Positions 12,882 to 25,524 of a stretch of DNA of 64,000 nt are shown here, in pieces (the first letter of the stretch is position 1; the number at the start of each line of letters is the position of its first letter). The stretch comes from Chamaelirium japonicum (Eukaryota > Streptophyta > Magnoliopsida > Liliales > Melanthiaceae). The translations under genes and the position numbers were made by a program. The stretch is from NCBI GenBank assembly GCA_947650365.1, contig OX393552.1, positions 47,198,999 to 47,262,998 of the forward strand, in the 5' to 3' direction. The notes under the pieces are model-generated. The model was not told the origin of the DNA. It ran no database searches and saw only the letters and a list, made by a program, of their open reading frames with translations.

Positions 12882-14093
12882 GTTCTAATCCATTCGTACG
12901 ATCCATTCTAATCCATTCGTACGATCCATTCTAATTCATTCGTACGATCCATTCTTATTCATTCGCACGATCCATTCTAATTCATTCGTACAAATGTATC
13001 AATTCTAATTCATTCGTACGATCTATTCTAACTCATTCGTACGATCAATTCTAATTCATTTGTACGATCCATTCTAATTCATTCGCACGAATGTATCCAT
13101 TCTAATTCATTCATACGATCCATTCTAATTCGTTAGTACGATCCATTCTAATTCATTCGTACGATCCATTCTAATTCATTCGTATGATCTATTCTAATTC
13201 ATTCGCACAATCCATTTTAATTCATTCGTTCGATCCATTCTAATTCATTCGCACGAATGTAACCATTCTAATTCTTTCGTACGATTCATTCTAATTCATT
13301 CGTATGAGCTATTCTAATTCATTCGTATGATCCATTCTAATTCATCCGTACGATCCATTGTATTTCATTCATACAATCCATTCAGATTCATTCGCACAAA
13401 TGTATCCATTCTAATTCATTCGTACGATCCATTCTAATTAATTCGCACGATCCATTCTAATTCAGTCGTATGAATGTATCCATTTTAATTCATTCGTACG
13501 ATCCATTCTAATTCATTCGTACGATCTAATTCATTCGTACGATCCATTCTAATTCATTCGTACGATCGATTCTAATTCATTCGCACGAACCATTCTAATT
13601 CATTCGTACGATCCATTCTAATTCATTCGTACGATCCATTCTAGTTCATTCGTACGATTCATTCTAATTCATTCGTACGATCCATTCTAATTCATTCGTA
13701 CGATCCATTCTAATCATTCGCACGAATGTATCCATTCTAATTCATTCGTACAATCCATTCTAATTCATTCGCACGATCCATTCTAATTTATTCCTACGAT
13801 CTATTCTAATTCATTCCTACGATCTATTCTAATTCATTCGCTCAAATGTATCCATTCTAATTCATTCGTTCGATCCATTCTAATTCATTTGTATGATCCA
13901 TTCTAATTCATTCGTACGATCCATTCTAATCCATTCGTCAGATCCATTCTAGTCCATTCGTACGATCCATTCTAATTCATTCGTACAATCCATTCTAATT
14001 CATTCTCACAAATGTAACCTTTCTAATTCATTTGTACGATCCATTCTAATTCGTTCGTACGATTCATTCGTACGATCCATTCTATTCATTCGT
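12882..14093 (-). repeat. R block, 1.2 kb
   Basis: Reverse units ending at GTAC 14092-14095. It contains the second R copy of the signature block. Confidence 0.92.
13241..13640 (-). repeat. Signature block, R orientation, copy 2
   Basis: Matches 31241-31640 at an exact offset of 18,000 bp with a handful of substitutions. It includes GAGCTATTC, CCATTGTATTTC, CCATTCAGATTC, TTAATTCGCACG, CAGTCGTATGAATG, GATCTAATTC and GATCGATTC. Confidence 0.9.
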
Positions 14094-14407
14094 ACGAATG
14101 AATTTGAATGGATCATACAAATGAATTAGAAAGGTTACATTCGTGCGAATGAATTAGAATGGATACATTTGTGCGAATGAATTAGAATAGATCGTACGAA
14201 TGAATTAGAATGGATCATAGGAATGAATTAGAATGGATCGTGCGAATGAATTAGAATGGATCGTACGAATGAATTAGAATGGATCGAACGAATGAATTAG
14301 AATGGATACATTCGAGCGAATGAATTAGAATAGATCATAGGAATGAATTAGAATGGATCATACGAATGAATTAGAATGGATCGTGCGAATGAATTAGAAT
14401 GGATCGT
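14094..14407 (+). repeat. F block
   Basis: Forward units between two GTAC-centred switches (14092-14095 and 14406-14409). Confidence 0.9.
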
Positions 14408-14782
14408 ACGATTCATTCTAATCCATTCGCACGATCCGTACAATCCATTCTAATCCATTCGTACGATCCATTCTAATTAGAATAGATCGTAGGAATGAAT
14501 AAGAATGGATCGTACGAATGAATTAGAATGGATCATGCGAATGAATTAGAATGGATACATTCTTGTGAATGAATTTGAATGGATCGTACGATTGGATCAT
14601 ACGACGTACGATCCATTCTTGTTCATTCATACGATCCAATCTAATTCATTCGTACGATCCGTTCTAATTCATTCGTACGATCCATTCATTTGCACGATCC
14701 ATTCTAATTCATTCCTATGATCCATTCTAATTCATTCGCTCGAATGTATCCATTCTAATTCATTCGTACGATCCATTCTAAT
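14408..14782. repeat. Short R, F, R pieces up to the 27.4-kb repeat
   Basis: Reverse to 14476 (TCTAATTAGA at 14472-14481), forward to about 14604, then reverse. The sequence just before 14783 differs from that before 42176, so 14783 is the left edge of the 27.4-kb duplication. Confidence 0.85.
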
Positions 14783-15558
14783 TCGTTCATACGATCCATT
14801 CTAGTTCGTTCGTTCGATCTATTCTAATTAATTCGTACGATCCATTCTAATTCATTCATATGATCCATTCTAATTCATTCTAATTCATTCGTACGATCCA
14901 TTCTAATGCATTCCTACGATCCATTCTAATTCATTCGCACGAATGTATCCATTCTAATTCATTTGCACGATCCATTCTAATTCATTCGTACGATCCATTC
15001 TAATTCATTCGCTCGAATGTATCCATTCTAATTCATTCGCACGATCCATACTAATTGATTCGTCCGATCCATTCTAATTCATTCGCACGAATGTATCCAT
15101 TCTAATTCATTCGTACAATCCATTCTAATTCATTCGCACGATCCATTCTAATTCATTCGTATGATCCATTCTAATTCATTCCTACGATCTATTCTAATTT
15201 ATTCGCTCGAATGTATCCATTCTAATTCATTCGCATGATCCATTCTAATTCATTCATACGATCCATTCAAATCCATTCTAATTCATTTATAATTCATTCA
15301 TACAGTCCATTCAGATTCATTCGCACAAATGTATCCATTCAAATTCATTCATATGATCCATTCTAATTAATTCGCACGATCTATTCTAATTCAGTCGTAT
15401 GAATGTATCCATTTTAATTCATTCGTACGATCCATTCTAATTCATTCGTACGATCTAATTCATTCGTACGATCCATTCTAATTCATTCGTACGATCGATT
15501 CTAGTTCATTCGCAAGATCCATTCTAATTCATTCGTACGATCCATTCTAATTCATCCT
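14783..15558 (-). repeat. R block at the start of copy A
   Basis: Reverse units, including CTAGTTCGTTCGTTCG at the duplication edge and shortened units near 15280-15300. Confidence 0.9.
15285..15545 (-). repeat. Signature block, R orientation, copy 3
   Basis: Contains TATAATTCATTCATACAG, CCATTCAGATTC, CACAAATG, TTAATTCGCACG, CAGTCGTATGAATG, CCATTTTAATTC, GATCTAATTC and GATCGATTC. The 5' part with GAGCTATTC is absent. Counterpart in copy B: 42678-42938. Confidence 0.87.
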
Positions 15559-16513
15559 ATGAAATAGAATGGATCGTACGCATGATCCATTCGTACGATC
15601 ATTTCTTATTCATTCGTACGATCCATTCTAATCCATTCGTACGAATAAATTAGAATGGATACATTCATGCAAATGAATTAGAATGGATACATTCGTGCGA
15701 ATGAATTAGAATGGATCGTACGAATGAATTAGAATAGATCGTGCGAATGAATTAGAATGGATAGTGCGAATGAATTAGAATGGATCGTACGAATGAATTA
15801 GAATGGATCATAGGAATGAATTAGAATGGATCGTGCAATTGAATTAGAATGGATACATTCGTGCGAATAAATTAGAATAGATCATACGAATGAATTAGAA
15901 TGGATCGTACGAATGGATTAGAACGCATTGTACGAATGAATTAGAATGGATCGTATGAATGGATCATATTCATTCTAATTTATTCGTACGAATGAATTAG
16001 AATGGATCGTACGAATGAATTAGAATGGATCGTGCGAATGAATTAGAATCGATATATTCGTGCGAATGAATTAGAATAGATCGTGCGAATGAATTAGAAT
16101 GGATCATACGAATGCGTTCTAATCCATCCGTACGATCCATTCTAATTCTTTCATACGATCCATTCTAATTCATTCATACGATCCATTCTAATTCGTTCGC
16201 ACGATCCATTCTAATTCATTCGCACGATCCATTCTAATTCATTCGAACGATCCATTCTACTTCATTTCTAATTTATTCGTACGATCATACGAATGAATTA
16301 AAATGGATCGTACGAACGAATTAGAATGAATCATACGATCCATTCTAATTCATTCGTCCGATCCATTCTAATTCATTCCTACGATCTATTCTAATTCATT
16401 CGTACGATCCATTCTAATTCATTCGCACGATCCATTCTACTTCATTTCTAATTTATTCGTACGATCATACATATGAATTAGAATGGATCGTACGAACGAA
16501 TTAGAATGAATCG
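15559..16513. repeat. Mosaic of short F and R blocks
   Basis: Orientation: F to 15580, R to 15640, F to about 15967, R 15968-15987, F to 16114, R to about 16286, F to 16332, R to 16470, F to 16513. Boundaries without a clean palindrome are accurate to about 5 bp. Confidence 0.82.
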
Positions 16514-16560
16514 TATGATCCATTCTAATTCATTCCTACGATCTATTTTAATTCATTCGT
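16261..16560. repeat. 180-bp tandem duplication
   Basis: The unit TTCATTTCTAATTTATTC, a GATCATAC F/R turn and the GAACGAATTAGAATGAATC unit at 16261 recur exactly 180 bp later at 16441. The second copy loses similarity after about 16530. The same landmark is present once at about 19334. Counterpart in copy B: 43654 and 43834. Confidence 0.85.
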
Positions 16561-17005
16561 ACAATCCATTCTAATTCATTCGCACGATCCATTCTAATTC
16601 ATTCGTATGATCCATTCTAATTCATTCCTATGATCTATTCTAATTCATTTGCTCGAATGTATCCATTCTAACCTTTCTAATTCATTCGTACGATCCATTC
16701 TAATTCATTCTCAGGAATGTAACCTTTCTAATTCATTTGTTTGATCCATTCTAATTCATTCGTACGATCCATTCTAATTCATTCGCACGAATGTAACCAT
16801 TCTAATTCATTCGTACGATCCATTCTAATTCATTCCTACGATCCATTCTAATTCATTCGCACGAATGTATCCATTCTAATTCATTCGTACGATCCATTCT
16901 AATTCATTCGTACGATCTATTCTAATTCATTCGTATTATCCATTCTAATTCATTCCTAGGATCTATTCTAATTCATTCGCTCGAATGTATCCATTCTAAT
17001 TCTAA
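16514..17005 (-). repeat. R block
   Basis: Reverse units, including CTAACCTTTCTAATTC (a unit cut short between two CTAA steps). It ends at TCTAATTAGA 17001-17010. Confidence 0.9.
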
Positions 17006-17351
17006 TTAGAATAGATCATACGAATGAATTAGAATGGATTGTATGAATGAATTAGAATGGATCGTACGAATGAATTAGAATGGATCGTACAAATGAATTA
17101 GAATTGATCGTACGAATGAATTAGAATAGATCGTACGAATGAATTAGAATTGATACATTCGTTCGAATGAATTAGAATGGATCGTGCGAATGAATTAGAA
17201 TTGTTACATTCGTGCGAATGAATTAGAATTGATCGTATGAATGAATAAGAATGGATCGTACGAATGAATTAGAATAGATCGTGCGAATGAATTAGAATGA
17301 ATCGTACGAATGCATTAGAATGGATCGTACGAATGAATTAGAATGAATCGT
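17006..17351 (+). repeat. F block
   Basis: Forward units between TCTAATTAGA (17001-17010) and GTAC (17350-17353). Close paralogue of 20549-20894. Confidence 0.9.
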
Positions 17352-17858
17352 ACGATCTAATTCATTCGGATGATTCATTCTAATTCATTCGTACGATCCA
17401 TTCTAATTCATTCGGTGGATCCATTCTCTAATTCATTCGCATGAATATATCCATTCTAATTCATTTGTACGATCCATTCTAATTCATTCGTACAATGCGT
17501 TCTAATCCATTCGTACGATCCATTCTAATTCATTCGCATGATCCATTCTAATTGATTCGTACGATCCATTCTAATTCATTCTCACGAATGTAACCTTTCT
17601 AATTCATTTGTATGATCCATTCTAATTCATTCGTACGATCCATTCTAATTCATTCGCCCGAATGTATCCATTCTAATGCATTCGTACGATTCATTCTAAT
17701 TCATTCGTACGATCCATTCTAATTCATTCGTACGATCCATTCTAATTAATTCATTCATTCGTATGATCCATTCTAATTCATTCGTACGATCGATTCTAAT
17801 TCATTCGCACGATCCATTCTAATTCATTCGTGCGATCCATTCTAATTCATTTCTATGA
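17352..17858 (-). repeat. R block
   Basis: Reverse units with a GATCTAATTC short unit and CATTCGGTGGATCC near 17410. The end at about 17858 (TTCTATGATTTAGAATAGG) is an irregular switch. Confidence 0.88.
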
Positions 17859-17860
17859 TT

Positions 17861-18622
17861 TAGAATAGGAATGAATTAGAATGGATCGTGCGAATGAATT
17901 AGAATCGATCGTACGAATGAATTAGAATGGATCGTACGAATGAATTAGAATGGATCGTACGAATGAATTAAAATGGATACATTCATACGACTGAATTAGA
18001 ATAGATCGTGCGAATTAATTAGAATGGATCGTATGAATGAATTTGAATGGATACATTTGTGCGAATGAATCTGAATGGATTGTATGAATGAATTACAAAT
18101 GAATTAGAATGGATTTGAATGGATCGTATGAATGAATTAGAATGGATCATGCGAATGAATTAGAATGGATATATTCGAGCGAATGAATTAGAATAGATCA
18201 TAGGAATGAATTAGAATGGATCATACGAATGAATTAGAATGGATCGTGCGAATGAATTAGAATGGATTGTACGAATGATTTAGAAATGATACATTCGTGC
18301 GAATGAATTAGAATGGATCGGACGATTGTATTAGTATGGATCGTGCGAATGAATTAGAATAGATACATTCGAGCAAATGAATTAGAATGGATCTTACGAA
18401 TGAATTAGAATGGATCGTACGAATGAGTTAGAATGGATCGTGCAAATGAATTAGAATGGATACATTCGTGCGAATGAATTAGAATGGATCGTAGGAATGC
18501 ATTAGAATGGATCATACGAATAAATTAGAATGAATTAGAATGGATCATATGAATGAATTAGAATGGTTACATTCGTGCGAATGAATTAGAATGGATCGTA
18601 CGAATGGATTAGAATGGATCGT
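17861..18622 (+). repeat. F block with signature block, F copy 2
   Basis: At about 17895-18110 it carries GAATCGATCG, TTAAAATGG, CATACGACTGAATTAG, CGTGCGAATTAATTAG and GAATCTGAATGG, the complement of the R signature. It ends at GTAC 18621-18624. Counterpart in copy B: 45254-46015. Confidence 0.88.
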
Positions 18623-19408
18623 ACGATCTATTCTAATTCATTCGCATGATCCATTCTAATTCATTCGTACGATCCATTCTTGTTCATTCATACGATCCGT
18701 TCGTACGATCCATTCTAATTCATTCGCACTATCCATTCTAATTCATTCGCACGATCTATTCTAATTCATTCGTACGATCCATTCTAATTCATTCGCACGA
18801 ATGTATCCATTCTAATTCATTTGCATGAATGTATCATTTCTAATTTATTCGTACGAATGAATTAGAATGGATCGTACGCATGATCCATTCGTACGATCAT
18901 TTCTTATTCATTCGTACGATCCATTCTAATCCATTCGTATGAATAAATTAGAATGGATACATTCATGGAAATGAATTAGAATGGATACATTCGTGCGAAT
19001 GAATTAGAATGGATCGTACGAATGAATTAGAATAGATCGTGCGAATGAATTAGAATGGATAGGGCGAATGAATTAGAATGGATCGTACGAATGAATTAGA
19101 ATGGATCGTGCAAATGAATTAGAATGGATACATTCGTGCGAATGAATTAGAATAGATCATACGAATGAATTAGATTGGATCATACGAATGCATTCTAATA
19201 CATTCGTACAATCCATTCTAATTCGTTCATATGATCCATTCTAATTCGTTCGTACGATCCATTCTAATTCGTTCATACGATCCATTCTAGTTCATTCGCA
19301 CGATCTATTCTAATTCATTCGCACGATCCATTCTACTTCATTTCTAATTTATTCGTACGATCATACGAATGAATTAGAATGGATCGTACGAACGAATTAG
19401 AATGAATC
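18623..19408. repeat. Alternating R/F pieces
   Basis: R to 18852, F to 18876, R to about 18939, F to 19191 (GAATGCATTC at 19187-19196), R to 19361, F to 19408. This is the second member of the nested 3.5-kb pair at its left end. Confidence 0.82.
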
Positions 19409-20548
19409 GTACGATCCATTCTAAATCATTCATCCGATCCATTCTAATTCATTCGCACGAATGTATCCATTCTAATTCATTCGTACAATCCATTCTAATT
19501 CATTCGCACGATCCATTCTAATTCATTCGTATGATCCATTCTAATTTATTCCTATGATCTATTCTAATTCATTCGCTCGAATGTATCCATTCTAATTCAT
19601 TCGTTCGATCCATTCTAATTCATTTGTATGATCCATTGTAATTCATTCGTACGATCCATTCTAATCCATTTGTACGATCCATTCTAATTCATTCGTACAA
19701 TCCATTCTAATTCATTCGCTCGAATGTATCCATTCTAATTCATTCGTACAATCCATTCTAATTCATTCGCACGATCCATTCTAATTCATTCGTATGATCC
19801 ATTCTAATTCATTCCTATGATCTATTCTAATTCATTCGCTCGAATGTATCCATTCTAACCTTTCTAATTCATTCGTACGATCCATTCTAATTCATTCTCA
19901 CGAATGTAACCTTTCTAATTCATTTGTATGATCCATTCTAATTCATTCGTATGATCCATTCTAATTCATTCGCACGAATGTAACCATTCTAATTCATTCG
20001 TACGATCCATTCTAATTCATTCCTACGATCCATTCTAATTCATTCGTATGATCCATTCTAATTCATTCCTACGATCTATTCTAATTCATTCGCTCGAATG
20101 TATCCATTCTAACCTTTCTAATTCATTCGTACGATCCATTTTAATTCATTCTCACGAATGTAACCTTTCTAATTCATTTGTATGATCCATTCTAATTCAT
20201 TCGTACGTTCCATTCTAATTCATTCGCACGAATGTAACCATTCTAATTCATTCGTACGATCCATTCTAATTCATTCCTATGATCCATTCTAATTCATTCG
20301 CACGAATGTATCCATTCTAATTCATTTGCACGATCCATTCTAATTCATTCCTATGATCCATTCTAATTCGTTCGTACGATCCATTCTAATTCGTTCGTAC
20401 GATCCATTCTAATTCATTCGTACGATCCATTCTAATTCATTCATACGATCTATTCTAATTCATTCGTATGTTCCAATCTAATTCATTCCTACGATCTATT
20501 CTAATTCATTCGCTCGAATGTATCCATTCTAATTCATTCTAATTCTAA
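19409..20548 (-). repeat. R block, 1.1 kb
   Basis: Reverse units ending at TCTAATTAGA 20544-20553. It includes the 254-bp tandem duplication. Confidence 0.92.
19791..20298 (-). repeat. 254-bp tandem duplication
   Basis: Two copies (19791-20044 and 20045-20298) share, in order, CATTCCTA, a GCTCGAATG 28-mer, CTAACCTTTCTAATTC, CTCACGAATGTAACC and GCACGAATGTAACC. Counterpart in copy B: 47184-47691. Confidence 0.85.
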
Positions 20549-20894
20549 TTAGAATAGATCATACGAATGAAATAGAATGGATTGTACGAATGAATTAGAA
20601 TGGATCGTACGAATGAATTAGAATGGATCGTACAAATGAATTAGAATTGATCGTACGAATGAATTAGAATAGATCATACGAATGAATTAGAATTGATACA
20701 TTCGTATGAATGAATTAGAATGGATCGTGCGAATGAATTAGAATGGTTACATTCGTGCGAATGAATTAGAATTGATCGTATGAATGAATAAGAATCGATC
20801 GTACAAATGAATTAGAATAGATTGTGCGAATGAATTAGAATGAATCGTACGAATGCATTAGAATGGATCGTACGAATGAATTAGAATGAATCGT
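20549..20894 (+). repeat. F block
   Basis: Forward units, paralogue of 17006-17351 at offset 3,543 bp, ending at GTAC 20893-20896. Confidence 0.9.
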
Positions 20895-21855
20895 ACGATC
20901 TAATTCATTTGGATGATTCATTCTAATTCATTCGTATGATCCATTCTAATTCATTCGGTGGATCCATTCTCTAATTCATTCGCATGAATATATCCATTAT
21001 AATTCATTTGTACGATCCATTCTAATTCATTCGTACAATGCGTTCTAATCCATTCGTACGATCCATTCTAATTCATTCGCATGATCCATTCTAATTCATT
21101 CGTACGATCCATTCTAATTCATTCTCACGAATGTAACCTTTCTAATTCATTTGTATGATCCATTCTAATTCATTCGTACGACCCATTCTAATTCATTCGC
21201 ACGAATGTATCCATTCTAATGCATTCGTATGATTCATTATAATTCATTCGTATGATCCATTCTAATTCATTCGTACGATCCATTCTAATTCATTCGTTCG
21301 ATCCATTCTAATTCATTCTCACGAATGTAACCTTTCTAATTCATTTGTTTGATCCATTCTAATTCATTCGTACGATCCATTCTAATTCATTCGCACGAAT
21401 GTATCCATTCTAATGCATTCGTATGATTCATTCTAATTCATTCGTACGATCCATTCTAATTCATTCGTACGATCCATTCTAATTCATTCGTTCGATCCAT
21501 TCTAATTCATTCCTACGATCCATTCTAATTCATTCGTACGATCCATTCTAATTCATTCGCATGATCCATTCTAATTTATTCATACGATCCATTCTAATTC
21601 ATTCGTACGATCCATTCTTATTCATTCATACGATCCATTCTAATTCATTCGCACAATCCATTCTAATTCATTCGTACGATCCATTCTAATTCATTCGTAT
21701 GATCCATTCTAACTCATTCGGTGGATCCATTCTAATTCATTCGTACGATCCATTCTAATTCATTCGTACGATCATTAGTACGATCCATTCTAATTCATTC
21801 GTATGATCAATTCTAATTCCTTCGTACGATCCATTCTAATTCAGTCGTATGAATG
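20895..21855 (-). repeat. R block, 1.0 kb
   Basis: Reverse units with CATTCGGTGGATCC near 20947 and 21718. A shortened hinge, GATCATTAGTACG, lies near 21770. Confidence 0.9.
21121..21508 (-). repeat. 194-bp tandem duplication
   Basis: CTCACGAATGTAACCTTTC at 21124 recurs at 21318, and CTAATGCATTCGTATG at 21217 recurs at 21411, both at 194-bp spacing. Counterpart in copy B: 48514-48901. Confidence 0.85.
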
Positions 21856-21857
21856 TA

Positions 21858-22723
21858 TCATACGAATGAATTAGAATGGATCATAGGAATGAATTAGAAT
21901 TGATCATACGATTGAATTAGAATGGATCGTACGAATCATCGTACGAATGAATTAGAATAGATCGTAGAAATGAATTATAATGGATCATACGAATGAATTA
22001 GAATGGATCGTGCGAATGAATTAGAATGGATTGTACGAATGAATTAGAATGGATACATTCGTGCGAATGAATTAAAATGGAACGTACGAATAAATTAGAA
22101 TGGATCGTTGGAATGAATTAGAATGGATCGTACGAATGAATTAGAATGGTTACATTCGTGCGAATGAATTAGAATGGATCATAGGAATGAATTAGAATGG
22201 ATCGTGCGAATAAATTAGAAATGATCGTACGAATGAATTTGAATGGATCGTACGAATGAATTAGAATGGATCATACAAATAAATTAGAAAGGATACATTT
22301 GTGCGAATGAATTAGAATGGATCGTACGAATGAATTAGAATGGATATATTTGTCTGAATGAATTAGAATGGATCGTGCGAATGAATTAAAATGGATCGTA
22401 CGAATGAATTATAATGTATCGTACGAATGAATTAGAATGGATCTTGCGATTGAATTAGAATAGATCGTAGGAATGAATTAGAATGGTTACATTTGTGCGA
22501 ATGAATTAGAATGGATCGTACGAATGAATTAGAATGGATCATATGAAAGAATTAGAATGGATCGTACGAATGAATTAGAATGGATGCGAATGAATTAGAA
22601 TGCATAGTGTGAATGAATTAGAATGGATCGTACGAATGAATTAGAATGGATCCACCGAATGAGTTAGAATGGATCATACGAATGAATTAGAATAGATCGT
22701 ACGAACGAATTAGAATGAATCAT
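21858..22723 (+). repeat. F block
   Basis: Forward units, including a unit with most of its hinge missing near 22585 (GAATGGATGCGAATG). Confidence 0.9.
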
Positions 22724-22784
22724 ACGATCCATTCTAATTCATTCGTCCGATCCATTCTAATTCATTCGCACGAATGTATCCATT
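22724..22784 (-). repeat. Short R insert
   Basis: About 2.5 reverse units between two forward blocks. Confidence 0.85.
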
Positions 22785-23825
22785 AGAAAGGATCGTACAA
22801 ATGAATTAGAATGGATATATTTGTGCGAATGAATTAGAATGGATCGTACGAATGAATTAGACTGGATCGTACGAATAAATTAGAATGGATACATTCATGC
22901 AAATGAATTAGAATGTGCGAATGAATTAGAATGGATCGTAGGAATGAATTAGATTGGATCGTACGAATAAATTAGAATGGATACATTTGTGCGAATGAAT
23001 TAGAATGGATCGTACGAATGAATTAGAATGAATCATACGAATGAATTAGAATGGATCATACGAATGAATTAGAATACATCATGTGAATGAATTAGAATGG
23101 ATCATACGTTTGAATTAGATTGGATTGTGCGAATGAATTAGAATGGATACATTCGTGCGAATGAATTAGAATGGACCGTACAAATGGACTAGAATGGATC
23201 GTTTGAATGGATTAGAATGGATCGTACGAATGAATTTGAATGGATCGTAGGAATGAATTAGAATGGATCATACGAATGAATTAGAATGGATCGTACGAAT
23301 GAATTAGAATGGATCGTACGAATGAATTAGAATGGATCGTACGAATGAATTAGAATGGATACATTTGTGCGAATGAATTAGAATGGATCGTACGAATGAA
23401 TTAGAATGGATCGTGCGAATGAATTAGAATGGTTATATTCGTGTGAATGAATTAGAATGGATACATTCGTGCAAATGAATTAGAATGGATCGTACGAATG
23501 AATTAGAATGGATCGTACGAATGAATTAGAATGGATTGTACGAATTAATTAGAATGGATACATTCATGCGAATGAATTAGAATGGATCGTACGAATGAAT
23601 TGGAATGGATCGTGCACGAATCGATACATTTATGCGAATGAATTAGAATCGATCATAGAAATGAATTAGAATGGGTCGTACGAATGAATTAGAATGGTTA
23701 CATTTGTGCGATTGAATTAGAATGGATCGTACGAATGAATTAGAATGGATACATTCGAGCGAATGAATTAGAATGGATCATACGAATGAATTAGAATGGA
23801 TCGTATGAATGAATTTGAATGCATA
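22785..23825 (+). repeat. F block, 1.0 kb
   Basis: Forward units, with irregular units near 22915 (hinge lost) and 23605-23640 (CGTGCACGAATCGATACATTTATGC). It ends at an irregular junction GCATATCTTTTAATTC. Confidence 0.9.
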
Positions 23826-24226
23826 TCTTTTAATTCATTCGTACGATCCATTCTAATTCATTCGCACGAATGTATCCATTCTAATTCGTTCGTACGATCC
23901 ATTCTAATTCATTCGCACGATCCATTCTAATTCATTCGTACGATCCATTCTTATTCATTCATACGATCCATTCCAATTCATTCGCACGATCCGTTCTAAT
24001 TCATTCGTATAATCCATTCTAATTCATTCGTATGATTCATTTTAATTCATTCGTATGATCTATTCTAACTCATTCGCACAAATGTATCCATTCTAATTCA
24101 TTCGTACGATCCATTCAAATTCATTCGTACTATCCATTCAAATTCATTTGCATGATCCATACTAATTCATTCGTACGATCCATTCTAATTCATTCGCACG
24201 AATGTAACCATTCAAATTCATTTGTA
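23826..24226 (-). repeat. R block
   Basis: Reverse units, several with CAAATTC in place of CTAATTC. Confidence 0.9.
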
Positions 24227-24227
24227 T

Positions 24228-25524
24228 GAATGAATTAGAATGGATCGTGCAAATGAATTAGAATGGATCGTACGAATGAATTAGAATGGATATATTTGAA
24301 CGAATAAATTAGAATGGATCATACGAATGAATTAGAATGGATCTTACGAATGAATTAGAATGGATCGTGCGAATGAATTAGAATCGATCGTACGAATGAA
24401 TTAGAATGGATCGTACGAATGAATTAGATCGTACGAATGAATTAAAATGGATACATTAATACGACTCAATTAGAATGGATCATTGGAATGAATTAGAATA
24501 GATCGTGCGAATTAATTAGAATGGATCGTACGAATGAATTAGAATGGATCGTACAAATGAATTAGAATGGATCCACCGAATGAGTTAGAATGGATCATAC
24601 GAATGAATTAGAATGGATCATACGAATGAATTAGAATGGACCGTACGAATGAATTAGAATGGATCGTATGAATGAATAAGAATGGATCGTTGGAATGAAT
24701 TAGAATGGATCGTGCGAATGAATTAGAATGAATCGTACGAATGCATTAGAATGGATCGTACGAATGAATTAGAATGGATCGTGCGAATGAATTAGAATGG
24801 ATCGTACGAATGAATTAGAATGGATCGTACGAATGAATTAGAATGGATACATTCGAGGGAATGAATTAGAATGGATCGTACGAATGAATTAGAATGGATC
24901 ATAGGAATGAATTAGAATGGATCGTGCAAATGAATTAGAATGGATATATTCGTGCGAATGAATTAGAATAGATCATACGAATGAATTAGAATGGATCGTA
25001 CGAATGGATTAGAACGTATTGTACGAATGAATTAGAATGGATCGTACGAATGGATCATACGAATGAATTAGAATGGATCGTACGAATGGATCCGAATGAG
25101 TTAGAATGGATCATACGAATGAATTAGAATGGATTATGCGAATGAATTAGAATGGATCGTATGAACGAATTATAATGGATCGTACGAACGAATTAGAATG
25201 GATCGTATGAATGAATTAGAATGGATCATACGAATGAATGAGAATGGATCGTGCGAATGAATTAGAATGGATCGTACGAATGGATCATCCGAATGAATTA
25301 GAATGGATCGTAGGAATGAATTAGAATGGATCGTGCAAATGAATTTGAATGGATACATTTGTGCGAATGAATCTGAATGGATTGTATGAATGAAATACAA
25401 TGGATCATACGAATGAATTAGAATGGATCATACGAATGAATTAGAATAGCTCATACGAATGAATTAGAATAAATCGTACGAATGAATTAGAATGGTTACA
25501 TTCGTGCGAATTAATTAGAATGGA
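24228..25524 (+). repeat. F block, 1.3 kb, with split signature block
   Basis: The two halves of the forward signature are here but separated: 24381-24530 has GAATCGATCG, GAATTAGATCG, TTAAAATGG and CGTGCGAATTAATTAG; 25340-25480 has GAATCTGAATGG, GAAATACAATGG and GAATAGCTC. About 810 bp of other forward units lie between them. A 76-codon minus-strand open frame (25170-25400) exists only because TAA codons of the repeat are substituted or out of phase; it is not annotated as a gene. Confidence 0.87.

Larger units (their letters stand above)
15559..17747. repeat. Nested 3.5-kb paralogous segment, first member
   Basis: Related to 18853-21290. Shared landmarks: the GCATGATCCATTCG/ATTTCTTATTC junction (15581 and 18879, offset 3,298), the CTACTTCATTTCTAATTTATTC unit, the TCTAATTAGA switch (17001 and 20544), the GATCTAATTCATTCGGATG unit, the CATTCGGTGGATCC unit and the ACAATGCG unit. 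From 17001 to 17747 the offset is a steady 3,543 bp. The drift between ends is due to internal duplications and losses. Confidence 0.85.
18853..21290. repeat. Nested 3.5-kb paralogous segment, second member
   Basis: Counterpart of 15559-17747 (see landmarks there). It is about 245 bp longer overall, with an additional 254-bp duplication inside. Confidence 0.85.

Noticed and set aside
14783-14783. A third 27.4-kb copy to the left of copy A
   Set aside because: Sequence before 14783 is reverse-orientation and differs from the forward units before 42176, so no adjoining copy lies to the left.
25170-25400. 76-codon open frame on the minus strand, repeated at 52563-52793
   Set aside because: It starts at TTG and consists only of the repeat read through three phases (23-residue period, FIRTIHSNS-like). 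It stays open because TAA codons are changed or out of phase. Perfect conservation in the second copy is explained by the duplication.
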